DNA of 23,677 bases from Phaeoceros laevis. Lineage: Eukaryota > Anthocerotophyta > Anthocerotopsida > Notothyladales. This document shows positions 8,303 through 17,827 of this stretch, piece after piece. Where the stretch lies: assembly GCA_049999765.1 (NCBI GenBank), contig JBNGIQ010009490.1, positions 1 to 23,677 of the forward strand, written 5' to 3'. The position numbers and the translations under genes are program-made. The notes beneath the pieces were generated by a model. It worked only from the letters and a program-made list of their open reading frames with translations. It ran no database searches and had not been told where the DNA came from. Numbering within the stretch: the stretch's first letter is position 1; the number at the start of each line of letters is the position of its first letter.

Positions 8303-8710
8303 ATGATTTATTCGTATGATATAAAAGTGGGCAAAAAACTGGGCAAGTGGCTGGTTAGCTGGAGAGCAGTGCTGCATCTACTCTTACTTGATGGAAGTGC
8401 AGGTTTGTTGTACTCTGAGATTCTTGATCTTCAACTACGGCACTGGGGGGTTCAGCACACTGTAGCAAAAGCATCAATTTTTCTTGGAGCTCCCCTCTCC
8501 CCTGGAGACATTATGGATGACCGCAATGATGATAGATTGGCACGTGCAAGGAAGCGAGCAGAAAAACTGCTCCTTGCTGAGCTTGGCACCTGTAGCACCA
8601 TCTGCAGGATCAGATACTTTGATCATATAGCACCGTTTTTTGGCAAAATGACAACTCAGTGCATGCCCATTCCTTCACATCTGATGACAAACTATCAAAG
8701 TGAGCACTGA
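8303..8710 (+). other. 135-codon ORF of doubtful status
   Basis: An open plus-strand frame (MIYSYDIKVGKKLGKW...) with a basic helix RLARARKRAEKLLLAEL. It has no recognisable family, no promoter, and ends in sequence that codes on the other strand. It is probably a chance frame; the minus strand here looks like an intron or spacer between two coding-like fragments. Confidence 0.2.
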
Positions 8711-9310
8711 AGAGGTCATCTGCTGGTACAAACTTGTCCTCGCCCCCTTCTTCCTCATCAACTGATTCATCCTCCAATGAGGATTTGTGGCCTTCTGCAT
8801 TCAGCTCATGCCCTCCATCTATTCCATCAGACAAGTGCTTGAATGACTCCAAGCTACTTTCAGTAGAGAGTGGGATATCTTTCTCAACTTGCCGTAGAGA
8901 GTCCTCCTGCACGTGCAACCTTTCAATTTCAGCTGTGCCAACTAACTTTTCAGTTTTTGAGTGTCTACCACTTAATCAAGGGTCTTGTGGATCATCAATT
9001 GCTAGAAAATTGGCATCGCCAATGTCCTTAGATAGCCTTGATCCTAGTGGGACAGCATCAGAACTAGGCTCGTCATTGTCTGAAAGGTAAACCACTACGT
9101 CGTCTTCAGCCAACATTGGATCCTTAACCTGAACCCCACGAAGCGATTCAGGCTTATCTAGGGGAAACCATCTGTAAAGCTTACGTCCTCAAGGTCCTCT
9201 GCGCAGTTGTTGAAAGGCTCCATAACACCAGGGAAAGGAAAGCAAGAACCAACTGGACTTCCCTCAGGCAAGAAATGAAGCTCATTGAAGAAGACAATAT
9301 GGACAGTCTT
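8610..9310 (-). pseudogene. Broken acidic protein gene, unknown family
   Basis: Read on the minus strand, a long coding-like stretch begins after an acceptor-like TTTAG at 9311 with KTVHIVFFNELHFLPEGSPV. It shifts frame at a run of four G (plus strand 9161-9164), continues LDKPESLRGVQVKDPMLAED, meets TGA at 8976-8978 (after IDDPQDP), and runs on in the same frame through HVQEDSLRQVEKDIPL and DESVDEEEGGEDKFVPADDL to a stop at 8610. The text is protein-like on both sides of each break, so both are disabling changes in one former exon. The product is acidic and Ser-rich, about 230 residues here, with no domain I recognise. Confidence 0.6.
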
Positions 9311-9775
9311 CTAAATGATCTCTTTCCTGGTGAGAGCACAAAAAGGTTGCTGGTTAGAAAGCACTAACCGTGCGGTCTTACTAGAATCCAGGCAACACTA
9401 CCTGTAACCACGAGCAGAATACTGGCCCAGGAGTTGTACAAACGAAGGAAGCTCCAGAATCTACAAACTCACTAGATTAGCTATTGTTCTTAAAAACATC
9501 TAATGGAACATTTAGCAGCCAATGCAAAACTTATCCATATGCACGCCTGCATTGTCGCATATCATATCCTTCCAACCAGGGCAGAGCTCAAACCCCTATC
9601 GTGACCCATATCACTTTCCCCATCAGCTTCCAAGTCTGCTTTGTGCAAGGCTATTAACCTATATTAATAGCAAGGGAGAATACAATGGACACAAATTAAT
9701 GATGTACTGTTCCTTGCAAGAGGCTCCAAATATAGAGCCCTAACAACCACTACTGAATTGTAGAATTGATGGAAC
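9311..9775. other. Spacer or intron between the acidic fragment and the PDI fragment
   Basis: No sustained frame. A short minus-strand patch at about 9395-9470 (LELPSFVQLLGQYSARGYR) might be an exon, followed by CAG|GTAG. The rest is A/T-rich and without features. Confidence 0.35.
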
Positions 9776-10236
9776 CTATTGGATGGCGAAGTCCACAATG
9801 CCCTTCTCATCACGAGGCCCTTGATAGTCAACAGGAGATTTGCCCACACCAAAGACTTTTATCGTGGGAAAGCCCTTGATTCCATATTCCTAGATACATA
9901 GAATTTTCATACTTGGGAATCAAAACCAGAATAGCAACGGTGATCAGCACTAATTGGTATAGGGGCTTGTTGCTCATCTTTAACGAATACCACATACGAA
10001 GCCCAACAAGGAAGCTAAAAAGGGTTGGCAAGACGGGAGCGTACCTAGGCCAGTGCTTGGTTTGAGTCAGCGTCGAGAGCTGCAACAGTAACGATACCCT
10101 TGAGCGCTTTTGCAGCCTTTTCCCAGGCCGGTGCTAATGATTTACTGAATCTAACAGCACAGGCAAAGAACTCAACGAACACGATTCCATCAGATTGCAA
10201 AATCTGCAGAGCCCTTGAGCCTTCAGATCGGGTCCG
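9776..10236 (-). pseudogene. P5-type protein disulfide isomerase, thioredoxin domain, broken
   Basis: Two minus-strand exons match the first thioredoxin domain of plant P5/PDIA6-type PDI, an ER enzyme that forms and reshuffles disulfides. Exon 1 (10236-10045) reads LQSDGIVFVEFFA, then SKSLAPAWEKAAKALKG and IVTVAALDADSNQALA. Exon 2 (9889-9776) reads [18 protein letters not shown] and [19 protein letters not shown]. The 155-base intron has GT (10044) and AG (9890) borders. The active site, normally PWCGHC, is CAVRFS at the same length, so both catalytic Cys are gone. Exon 1 ends in TAG where the family has Gln, and exon 2 also ends in TAG before a GT. The N-terminal signal and second thioredoxin domain are not found. 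It is a decayed fragment. Confidence 0.85.
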
Positions 10237-10550
10237 CTAATGAAGTCGCTGACTTGCAGCCCAACAACCATAACCCTTGTCTCAGACTGCATCAGCATAT
10301 CAGAACACTTGTTACGCAAAAGACATTCACAAAATGGTTCTCCAAGAGTTAAGGTCACAGCTCATCTCTGCACGCCGTAGAACATCTTTGTTAAATAAGT
10401 TAGCAGTGTAGGCATGCAACACATCTTTTCACTTCAGAACTCCACGCCATCCTTGAATGATTTCAAGAGCGCCAGACTCCTTAACAAAAGGTTTGGCAGG
10501 AGTATGTGGTAGGCCGCTTGCTCCTTCTGTCTTAGCGTCAGTATGATAGA

Positions 10551-10976
10551 TCAGTTGCTTTTGCAAAAACATGTCATGCGCCAAGATAGTAAACATTGTC
10601 CCTTCACAACGATAGAGTTGAGCATAAGTTGTATATCATGCTTGCTATGCCTGGGCTTTACGAGTTCCCCAGGAACCTCAGTGTCTAGCTTAGTTAACAA
10701 GGTGCTTGAATTATCAAACGAGACACAAGCTGAAAGTAGTTTCCAAAAAGCTTCCCGATATCGAAGATCCTCTGCAAGGACCTGACCTGAAGACCAACAA
10801 TAGGAAAACACCAGCACACTGAATTTTCAAAATAACACAATTTTATCCGGAGCTGCCGAGATACCAAAGTTCTCTTTCAAGAGAACAGTACTGCTACTAG
10901 TGGTCTGAGCACCAAGCATCGAGTCTAGTTTCACAGCCCCCTCGAAGGCAAGTCTCTCAATGTGAACATTGCCATG
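10551..10976 (-). pseudogene. Two coding-like fragments, unknown
   Basis: Two minus-strand pieces look like exons. The first (about 10976-10827) reads HGNVHIERLAFEGAVKLDSM, then LGAQTTSSSTVLLKENFGIS, and stops. The second (about 10787-10551), after an acceptor-like GTCTTCAG, reads VLAEDLRYREAFWKLLSACV, then SFDNSSTLLTKLDTEVPGEL. The spacing fits a short intron. I recognise no domain. They lie directly upstream of the PDI fragment on the same strand but share nothing with PDI, so they may belong to another gene. Confidence 0.35.
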
Positions 10977-10977
10977 C

Positions 10978-11110
10978 TTTAGGCAGGCACCGAGCAAACA
11001 AAACCAAAAAGGCAGGCTAGGCAGGCACCAAGTAAATACTAGGCAGGCATCTAGGCAAGCACCAAGCAAACATAACCAAAGGCTGGCTATCAACTACTGG
11101 CTATCAAAAA
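10978..11110 (+). repeat. Degenerate GGCAGGCACC / AGCAAACA short repeats
   Basis: Interspersed copies of AGGCAGGCACC(G/A)AGCAAACA and GGCTGGCTATCAA/CTGGCTATCAA fill this stretch. It is probably the spacer downstream of the large minus-strand gene. Confidence 0.6.
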
Positions 11111-11992
11111 CCTGCACAACCGAGCAAAATTCAAGAATAGAGACAGTCCTCACTTTCCCCGAGCATGGGCTACAAGGCCTTCAAGGTAGCCCTCCGTCTT
11201 CCCGTCCAGCAAATACACATGCGGCCCTGAAGGGTCATGAGCGTCCGCAATTGCGCGCAAGGCGACATTGCACTCAAGCACATGACGAGCGAACATGTAA
11301 ATCGAGGGTGAATCGCTCTGCAGGCGGTAAACTGACAAATCAGTTGAAGATGGATTGTCATAATAGTCCTTGTCCAGCTCGTACCACACGCCCTTGACGA
11401 CAGCAGACCCTGCAAGAAAAGTTCCAGAGCTGTCGTCGACCACTTTGCTCGAGAGCGTGTGCAAAGGCGTGACACACTTCAGCAACCAAAAATTGACACC
11501 CTCCTTGTGCCTCTTAGGAGCCATTACCATAAAATTCTCCCCTCTTGAAACTGTGAGCATTCCCCTTTCACAATGTCTGTCGTCCGCTTGGCTCTTTTCA
11601 TGGCTGCCAGTACAGCGGCCTGCACCTTCCTCTTTGGAGAAGACTTGTCCACGGCCACCGCATCTTTCTTCGCCCTCCCCCTAGTAGCTACTCTACTGCT
11701 CCCAAGATGGGTTGTCGTTGCGGTCGGAACTTTTTTCCTGTTGGGTGCAAGCGCCCCACGGGCTGGCCTCATGCCGTGTGATGTCACTGCGATGTCGACC
11801 ATTCCTTGTGCACACTCAACAGCTGGAGAATTCACCTCAACAGTCGCTTTAACATCCTGGGTGGCCTTCTCAATGGCGACTCCGAGCTCAACTCCCTCCA
11901 CTCCCGGCTCAACTGCCTCCACATCAGCCGCTGGCACTTCGAGCACAACCTCATCCACTCCGGGACCAACCTCTGGCACTCCGGACCCTACC

Positions 11993-12110
11993 TCTTGTAC
12001 TCCGGCCGCAACCTCCTGCTCTTGGCCGGCCCCAACCTCTTGTACTCCGGCCACAACCTCCTGCTCTTGGCCGGCCCCCACCCCTTTTACTCCGGCCACA
12101 ACCACCGTTG
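11993..12110 (-). repeat. 45-bp coding tandem repeat
   Basis: A 45-base unit starting at 11993 and 12038, with partial units on both sides, encodes the 15-residue unit VVAGVQEVGAGQEQE on the minus strand. The period is a multiple of three, so the frame is kept. Confidence 0.85.
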
Positions 12111-12420
12111 GCTTGAAATCCTGTGCAGTCTCCCTGGCGGTCGCTGGCTGCTCAGCAGTTATGGAAGCCTGCAAATGAATGGGAGCGACATCACTTCTGG
12201 AGGGTCCAAGTGCTGCATCAGGTGCCGCATCGTGCTGCATCAAATCCAGAGTCCGCTTTGTTCCTGCAGGGGCATGCACCTTAGGCCTCCGTGAAATCCA
12301 CTCTGTGACTCTCTCAGGAGAGCCCGATGGTACCCCACATACAGTCGAGGGTTCACCAACCTCCTCGACACTTACAGCTGCGACCAGGTCACCAGTGGTG
12401 GCCATCGAATGGGATGGAGG

Positions 12421-12573
12421 CTCCTCCTGTCCACTTGCCGTGGCCCCGTCACCACTAGGAATGCCAGCTTGCTCCTCCTGTCCACTTGCCGTGGTCCCGT
12501 TACCACTAGGAATGCCAGCTTGCTCCTCCTGTCCAGTTGCTGTGGTCCCGTTACCACTAGGAATGCTACCTTG
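12421..12573 (-). repeat. 51-bp coding tandem repeat, three units
   Basis: Units start at 12421, 12472 and 12523 and differ at a few bases. On the minus strand each encodes 17 residues of the type GIPSGNGTTASGQEEQA. The period is a multiple of three. Confidence 0.9.
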
Positions 12574-13376
12574 CTCGCCTTCATGAGTAACCAATGCTTC
12601 GACCGCCTGGTTGACAAGGTCCATAACATCATCAGATCGCAATTCCTCCACAATAGTTTCTACTGAAACTGGATTCCGTCCTTCCCCCATGGTAGTGGTA
12701 GCATCTAGGTTAAGTGTTGTCCGCAACATCTGGGTTAACTGCTCCGGTCTCAAGCTCCGATCCACCTCAGCTGCCTCTAAATCTGTCACACCAACACTTG
12801 GCTGCATACCAAAACTTGGCTGCATTTCATCCACTGCAGTCAAAGGAGGTGATGAACTATCGAAGTTCAGATACTTAGAAGCGGATACCTGATGGTCGGG
12901 TGTGTCCACTCCTCCTTTGAGTGGAGTGAAGTCATACTCTTTGTTGACACTTAGAATCGGAACTCTCTCGCAGTTGATGCTGGACAGATCTGATGGAGAT
13001 CCATACACTATGCTGATGTTGCCGATATATGCGGCCATCCCCCGCACCTTGGAAGGGATGGGGCTAAGCTCCGAAAAGACATCCCAGCTTCCGGGGTACA
13101 ATAATCTCCTCCGCTAAGGCTGCATCTACCTCTTGTGCTCGGCCCCAACTCTCCTTCAGCTGTCTCCACACATCACCCATGTACCACATGGAAGTACCAG
13201 TCGGGTACTTTAGTGATGGAGGAAAAAGCTGCATGTTGTCTCGCTCCATATGCCGCCCTAACTTGCTGTTCAACAAAATCTCCTCACTTGCCGCACGCCA
13301 GATGGCAGCCTTGGCAGTGGTTTGCAAATCTATGACCGGGAATCCCCTACGCAGGCAACACAAACATATTAGTGAT

Positions 13377-13520
13377 CATAAGGCAAGGTGACCATAAGGC
13401 AAGGTGACCATAAGGCAAGGTGACCATAAGGCAAGGTGACCACAAGTCAAGGTGACCACAAGGCAAGGCCAGTAAGTGACCATAAGGCAAGGCGAGTAAC
13501 TGAACATAAGGCAAAGTAAC
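13377..13520 (+). repeat. 16-bp minisatellite inside the intron
   Basis: The unit cataaggcaaggtgac is repeated head to tail without spacers: four exact copies from 13377 to 13440, two slightly altered ones to 13472, then degenerate copies to about 13520. It sits in the intron of the large minus-strand gene, next to the exon 2 acceptor. Confidence 0.95.
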
Positions 13521-15379
13521 CCGAGGACGCGAATCATGACACAGGGTCACCTCTAACAAGTGATTCAGAGACCAAATGGCAACCAAGAGGTCCAAGTCCT
13601 CACTAGGAAACGGATGTGACACTCATTCATGGAAATGCAGTGACTAGATGCCAACGCACAAGGCTGGAAGCCCTAAACCCTCACTTGAGAGGACTCTGTG
13701 ATCACCGGAAAGGAACTGAAGTGGACTTAGCACTATCTGGGAACAATAGATTCACAAACTGGACACCAGATACACTAGCAAAAAATGGTAATGGAGGAGG
13801 AAAGGGAAGTACCTGCCGCAAAGTACATAAGGTGTACGTAAATCTGGTGCAGACTGCTATCAGGGGGAGCCGGTGTCCACTTTGGCACAAGTCCATCTTT
13901 CTTCATCATGTGGGACATGATCCCCTCAAGTTGCGCTCTCCAATTTTTCAAAAAGGCCCCGCTGTTCTCCAGCTCCTGGATCTCGTCCAATTTGCATTAG
14001 ACTCGTGCTGCCAATGCCCCACACTAGAGATCCATGTCCTCTGTCTCCCCGAGCAAGCGCATATGCGCAGATTCCACTTGGGCTAGCTCCGCTTCTAGCC
14101 TGACAAGTGAATTCTAAGCCCGATCTGCAGCCTTCGTCAGATTTCCATTGGAAGCTCCCATTGCCAGATGTTCCTGAGAGTAACTCAGCAATGCCTGCTG
14201 CTTGTTAATCTCGAGCTTCAGCCTACTGGACCTCAACTCAACGTCCCCAGCTCCACATACCGCTCATTCTTGACAACTGCGGCTTGCTGCAGCTCCACCA
14301 CCAACTGTGCATGCTGGGAATTAGCCGCCAGCCGCTTCTCCGTCAGAGTCAGGACCCCAGAACTCAAAGACTCAGCTAGCTTCCCTGCTGCAGCCAGCTC
14401 TTCCCCAAGGGAAGGTGCGGTCTCACCTGCAGCATCACCACCAACATCCAAATCCTTAACTACAGCAGTGTGAGGTGGTGAGTACACCTGCACAACCTCA
14501 ACAGATGCCTGGGCACCAGTCTGAGGTCGTGAGTAAACCTGCAGGTCGTCATCAGATGCCTGGCCATTCACACCAGCCGACTGCTCGTCTCCAGAAGCAC
14601 CTGAAGACTCCGAGCTGCTTCCGTCATTCAGATGCTTCCTCTTCTTCCGACTCTTCCTCTTCTTCTTGATGCCAACTTCGACGTGGCCTTGGTACAACTG
14701 CCAATTCACCGGGATGCCAAACATCTTCTAGAGGATGTTCCCAATCACCATAGCCCTCGGTATCTTGAGCTCGTTCTTACTGAGCCGCTTACCATTTTGC
14801 GTTGCAAAAGCGAGGCTGTCGAAGTGCTTCCACTCCTTCTTGGACAAATGTGAGTTGTGGTCCGGATTCCACACCCATCCATCATTGCTGCTGGGGGCTA
14901 TGCCAAACCAGTTCGGAATCTCCTGCTCCCCCCCAAGGGCAACCTTCATTGGCCTCAGCAGTTTCCCATCACGGATGTCGATTCCTCGGTCAGGCAGCAC
15001 TCCACCCTGAATTGTAGTCCAGGCCCAATTCGCGATTGGGCCTGAGCCTGTCGCGATGATGCGATCGGCTGCTGCCCGGGGCCTCGCAGTCCGTTGCACA
15101 GCCCTCGCAGCGTTCCTTCTGTCGTTTGCTGCTCTCTGCTTGGCCTCCATGGCCTCCCAGTCGTCATGATTATCTGCAGAAGCAGCTTCAGACTGTGGCT
15201 TCGTCCTCGGGCTCGTCCGGACCTTGAGTGGCCGGGCTTTGGGTGGCCGAGTAGAGGCTTCTCCCCGCATGGTGCCTGCAGCAAAGAGGACGTAAGTCCC
15301 CAAAACACCACAACTTCCGGAGAACCAACAACACTAGAAAGCTACACATCTGGAAACGAGTCCCTGGCTAAGCGATGAA

Positions 15380-16600
15380 GAAGCCCACACAACATGCATA
15401 CCTCTTGACCTGAACCAGCCTAGTGACCTTGTGGAGGAGGTGCAGACTAGTCACCACGTGAAAGTGCCTGCAGCAAAGAGACATACAAACAGGACAAGTG
15501 GATTACCAACAGCACAAGTGGATGCTGCATCTTTACAAAGTTTGCCTACAGCACAAAGAAATGAGACAAAAATGACACAAGTCCTCACTGTAGGATTTAC
15601 CAACAGCACAAGTGGATGCTACGTCTTTATCGATGAAGAAGCCAACATAGCATGCATACCTGAGGCAGCCTAGCAACCTCGTGGAGAAGGTGCAGACTTG
15701 TGACCACATGGAGGTGCCTGCAGCAAAGAGACATACCAAACCGGACAAGTGGATTACCAATAGCACAAGTGGATGCTACGTCTTTACAAAGTTGGCCTAC
15801 AGCACAAAGAAATGACAAAAAACTGACACAAGCCCTCACTGTAGGATTTACCAACAGCACAAGTGGATGGTACGTCTTTATCGATGAAGAAGCCAACACA
15901 GCATGCATACCTGAACCAGCCTAGTGACCTTGTGGAGAAGGTGCAGACTTGTGACCACGTAAAGGCGCCTGCAGCAAAGAGACATACCAAACATGACAAG
16001 TGGATTACCAACAGCACAAGAGACATACCAAACAACACAAGTGAATTACCAACAACTACGTCTTTACAAAGCTGGCCTACAGCACAAAAAAAATGACACA
16101 AAACTGTCCCGCCTAGTTCTTTCTTATAGCCACTGAGATGTCCAAGACATGAAACTCACTTTGTGAAGGCATGCCAATCGAGCGTCACCACTCGCGAGTA
16201 TGGATTCAGAACCAAGGAAGAACAGCAAATACATGTGGGCCAAAGGTTAGAGAGACTCACAGCAAAGATGGTAGACTAGTGACCATGCGGAGGTGCTTGC
16301 AGCAAAGAGACATACCAAACAGGAAAAGTGGATTACCAACAGCACAAGAGACATACCAAACAGCACAAGTGGATTACCAACAGCTACGTCTTTACAAAGT
16401 TGGCCTATAGTACAAGAAAAATGACACAAAATTGTCCCGCCTAGTTCTTTCTTACAGCCACCGAGATGTCCAAGACGTGAAACTCACTTTGTGAAGGCAT
16501 GCCAATCGAGCGTCACCACCCGCGAGTATGGATTCAGAACCAAGGAAGAACAGCAAATACATCCGGGCCAAAGGTTAGAGAGACTCACAGCAAAGATGGT
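15380..16600 (-). repeat. Tandem array of exon-like cassettes upstream of the large gene
   Basis: Macro-units of about 250 bp recur (matching points 15426, 15676, 15929, then a divergent copy near 16270). On the minus strand each holds a 58-base cassette bounded by TTTGCTGCAG| and CAG|GT (15467-15410, 15717-15660, 15968-15911) and a 39-base cassette bounded by GCTGTAG| and |GTAATCC (15545-15507, 15796-15758). The acceptor of the first coding exon (15276) is the same sequence. A second unit (about 16052-16272 and 16385-16600) repeats with a 328-base period. No long frame crosses the array. It most likely represents duplicated 5' untranslated exons or promoter sequence; splicing is inferred only. 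Confidence 0.75.
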
Positions 16601-16917
16601 CGCAAGAGCTCAACAAGCACCTCGAACACTCTTAAAAGGGTTGGACTCTCCTTGGGCCTCGGAGCTATGGGTTAGACTCCTCCTTGGGCCTCAAAGCTGT
16701 GGGTGTGTTCCTGTGTGCATACATACATACAGTTTTCAACTGTAGGAATGTATGGAGATATTGCCCAAGATTGGGACCCGTCCTTGCGAAAGCCAGCATT
16801 GTCATTTCGAGGCATAGACAGTGAAGCAGGGTAGGACCTGTTTTTTTGCTAAGTATAGCTAACGAAACGAGCGTAACCGGTTCAGGTTAGGTTTGTGGAC
16901 CTTCAGAGACATGTGTC
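16601..16917. other. Spacer between the array and the right copia element
   Basis: No gene seen. It holds a short duplication around CTCCTTGGGCCTC (about 16648 and 16679), a catacatacatac microsatellite (about 16719-16730) and a small perfect stem TACAGTT-TTC-AACTGTA at 16728-16744. Confidence 0.5.
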
Positions 16918-17165
16918 TGTTATAAAAGCTAGGATAGCATTAAACATCATAGCGTAGAGAAGCTTCACATTGCAAGAAGGATACAAGTGAACAAGAAACC
17001 GAAGGTCCGTGTCGGCTACATAGTCTCAGGATGGGTGACGGTTGTAACCGTCACCCAACTAACTATATAACTAAACTAACTCTAACCTAGAAGCTACGTC
17101 GTATAAATATAAGGATAACGAAACGTTATCCTAAACCCTAGCAGGGGTTAGGGCTATTCCCAACA
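16918..17165 (-). repeat. Inferred 3' LTR, about 248 bp, with strong hairpins
   Basis: The 5' border of this LTR is clear: GGGGG then TGTTGGGAATAGCC at 17165. The far border is inferred at 16918 from TGTTATAAAAG, giving TG...CA ends. Within it are a perfect 12-bp stem with a 2-base loop (17032-17057, TGGGTGACGGTT and its complement), a perfect 9-bp stem with a 3-base loop (17112-17132) and a weaker CCTAA/TTAGG inverted repeat (17130-17152). The visible 47 bases of the 5' LTR agree only weakly with this end, so the left border is uncertain. Confidence 0.45.
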
Positions 17166-17173
17166 CCCCCACT
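17166..17173 (-). other. Polypurine tract of the right copia element
   Basis: On the minus strand GAGTGGGGG runs directly into the TGTTG of the 3' LTR. It is interrupted by one T, so the purine core is the five G at 17170-17166. Confidence 0.6.
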
Positions 17174-17827
17174 CGACGTTGCCTTCCACCGACACTTTGC
17201 ATGTTCTGCTCTTCGATTACGCTCCGCCGCTGCTCAGCCTACCCGCTTCCGGCAACAATGATGGCCGCCAGGCTGCTGCCGCTGCTACGCTTCCTCTCCG
17301 ACCTCATCAGATGTGTGCATATCTGTAGCGGCGCCTTGCTGCGCCAAGTTGAGCATCTGACTGCCAGAATCGAAGTCGCCAGGGACTTCTCTTACGCTGA
17401 AGTGATCAAGGAAGCCGCCGCTGCTGCCTGGGTTGACAATCACGTTTCTTATGCCGACTGCGAGTACTTGCCTGTGGAGCGGAGGAAGCTCCTTCCTGCT
17501 GGTCACCCTCGCCATGGCTGCACGCTCACTTGCAGTGGAACAAATTGGGCTCCGACTTCTTTCTTCTGTCGCCGCACTGGATTGCGGTTTGTGCGCACCA
17601 CAGTCTCCTGCAGCGCGCCTGCAGCCACTACAGTAAGCCGTTGCTTGCCTTCGTCAATCCTTGAGTGCCATGCAGCTGTGCCAACCTAACCTACATTGTG
17701 TGTGTGTTTGCTGTCTCTTGCAGTACCTGAAATGCACATAGACTCACGAGACTGACATCGACCAGGTATGTTCTGACTCAATGGCAACCAAGTCTATGCA
17801 TGCATTCAGTCTAAACTAGTCAGCAAG
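17174..17827. other. Non-coding 3' region of the right copia element with an antisense ORF
   Basis: About 650 bases separate the pol stop from the PPT, where copia elements usually have a few dozen. The plus strand carries a 162-codon ORF (17201-17689, MFCSSITLRRCSAYPLPATM...) with a helix-like part (LRQVEHLTARIEVARDFSYA, then EVIKEAAAAAWVDN) and several Cys. After it are an acceptor-like TTTGCTGTCTCTTGCAG (about 17707-17723) and a donor-like CAG|GTATG (about 17764). I recognise no family. It may be captured host sequence or simply an antisense frame. Confidence 0.45.

Larger units (their letters stand above)
11150..15275 (-). pseudogene. Large two-exon gene for an unrecognised protein, multiply broken
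   Basis: Exon 1 begins after a TTTGCTGCAG acceptor; the ATG is at 15270-15268 (MRGEASTRPPKARPLKVR). It encodes a basic N-terminus, a compact part (WAWTTIQGGVLPDRG; NWFGIAPSSNDGWVWNPDHN), a Lys/Arg cluster (KKKRKSRKKRKH), then a coiled coil to about 13813. Exon 2 (13346-11150) encodes ERDNMQLFPPSLKYP and GTSMWYMGDVWRQLK, a repeat-rich acidic middle, a basic segment, and a C-terminal module (HKEGVNFWLLKCV; KGVWYELDKDYYDNP). Breaks: TAG 14728, 14114 and 14024; TAA 13997; frameshifts at 14245-14248, 13093-13096 and near 11561. Protein-like text continues across every break. The intron donor is near 13812 (phase does not fit perfectly; 13826 is an alternative). The Lys/Arg cluster suggests a nuclear protein, by inference only. 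I recognise no family. Confidence 0.65.

Noticed and set aside
11573-12586. Plus-strand ORFs of 201, 162 and 135 codons rich in Ser, Thr and Pro
   Set aside because: They are the reverse of the repeat-rich minus-strand frame. Their composition follows from its Gly/Val/Glu repeats, and the minus frame is longer and continues into non-repeat protein-like sequence.
13377-13520. Regular short repeats that could be mistaken for a CRISPR array
   Set aside because: The units are 16 bp, head to tail with no spacers, and the window is clearly eukaryotic.
9776-14730. In-frame TAG and TAA at Gln-like positions, suggesting a nuclear code with UAR as Gln, as in some ulvophycean green algae
   Set aside because: The copia frames in the same DNA (about 850 and 1,216 codons) contain no in-frame TAG or TAA and use CAA/CAG for Gln. 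The same broken genes also contain frameshifts and a TGA, so decay explains them better.
17130-17152. Telomere-like CCTAAACCCTA motif
   Set aside because: Only one to two degenerate units are present, and they are part of an inverted repeat inside an LTR.
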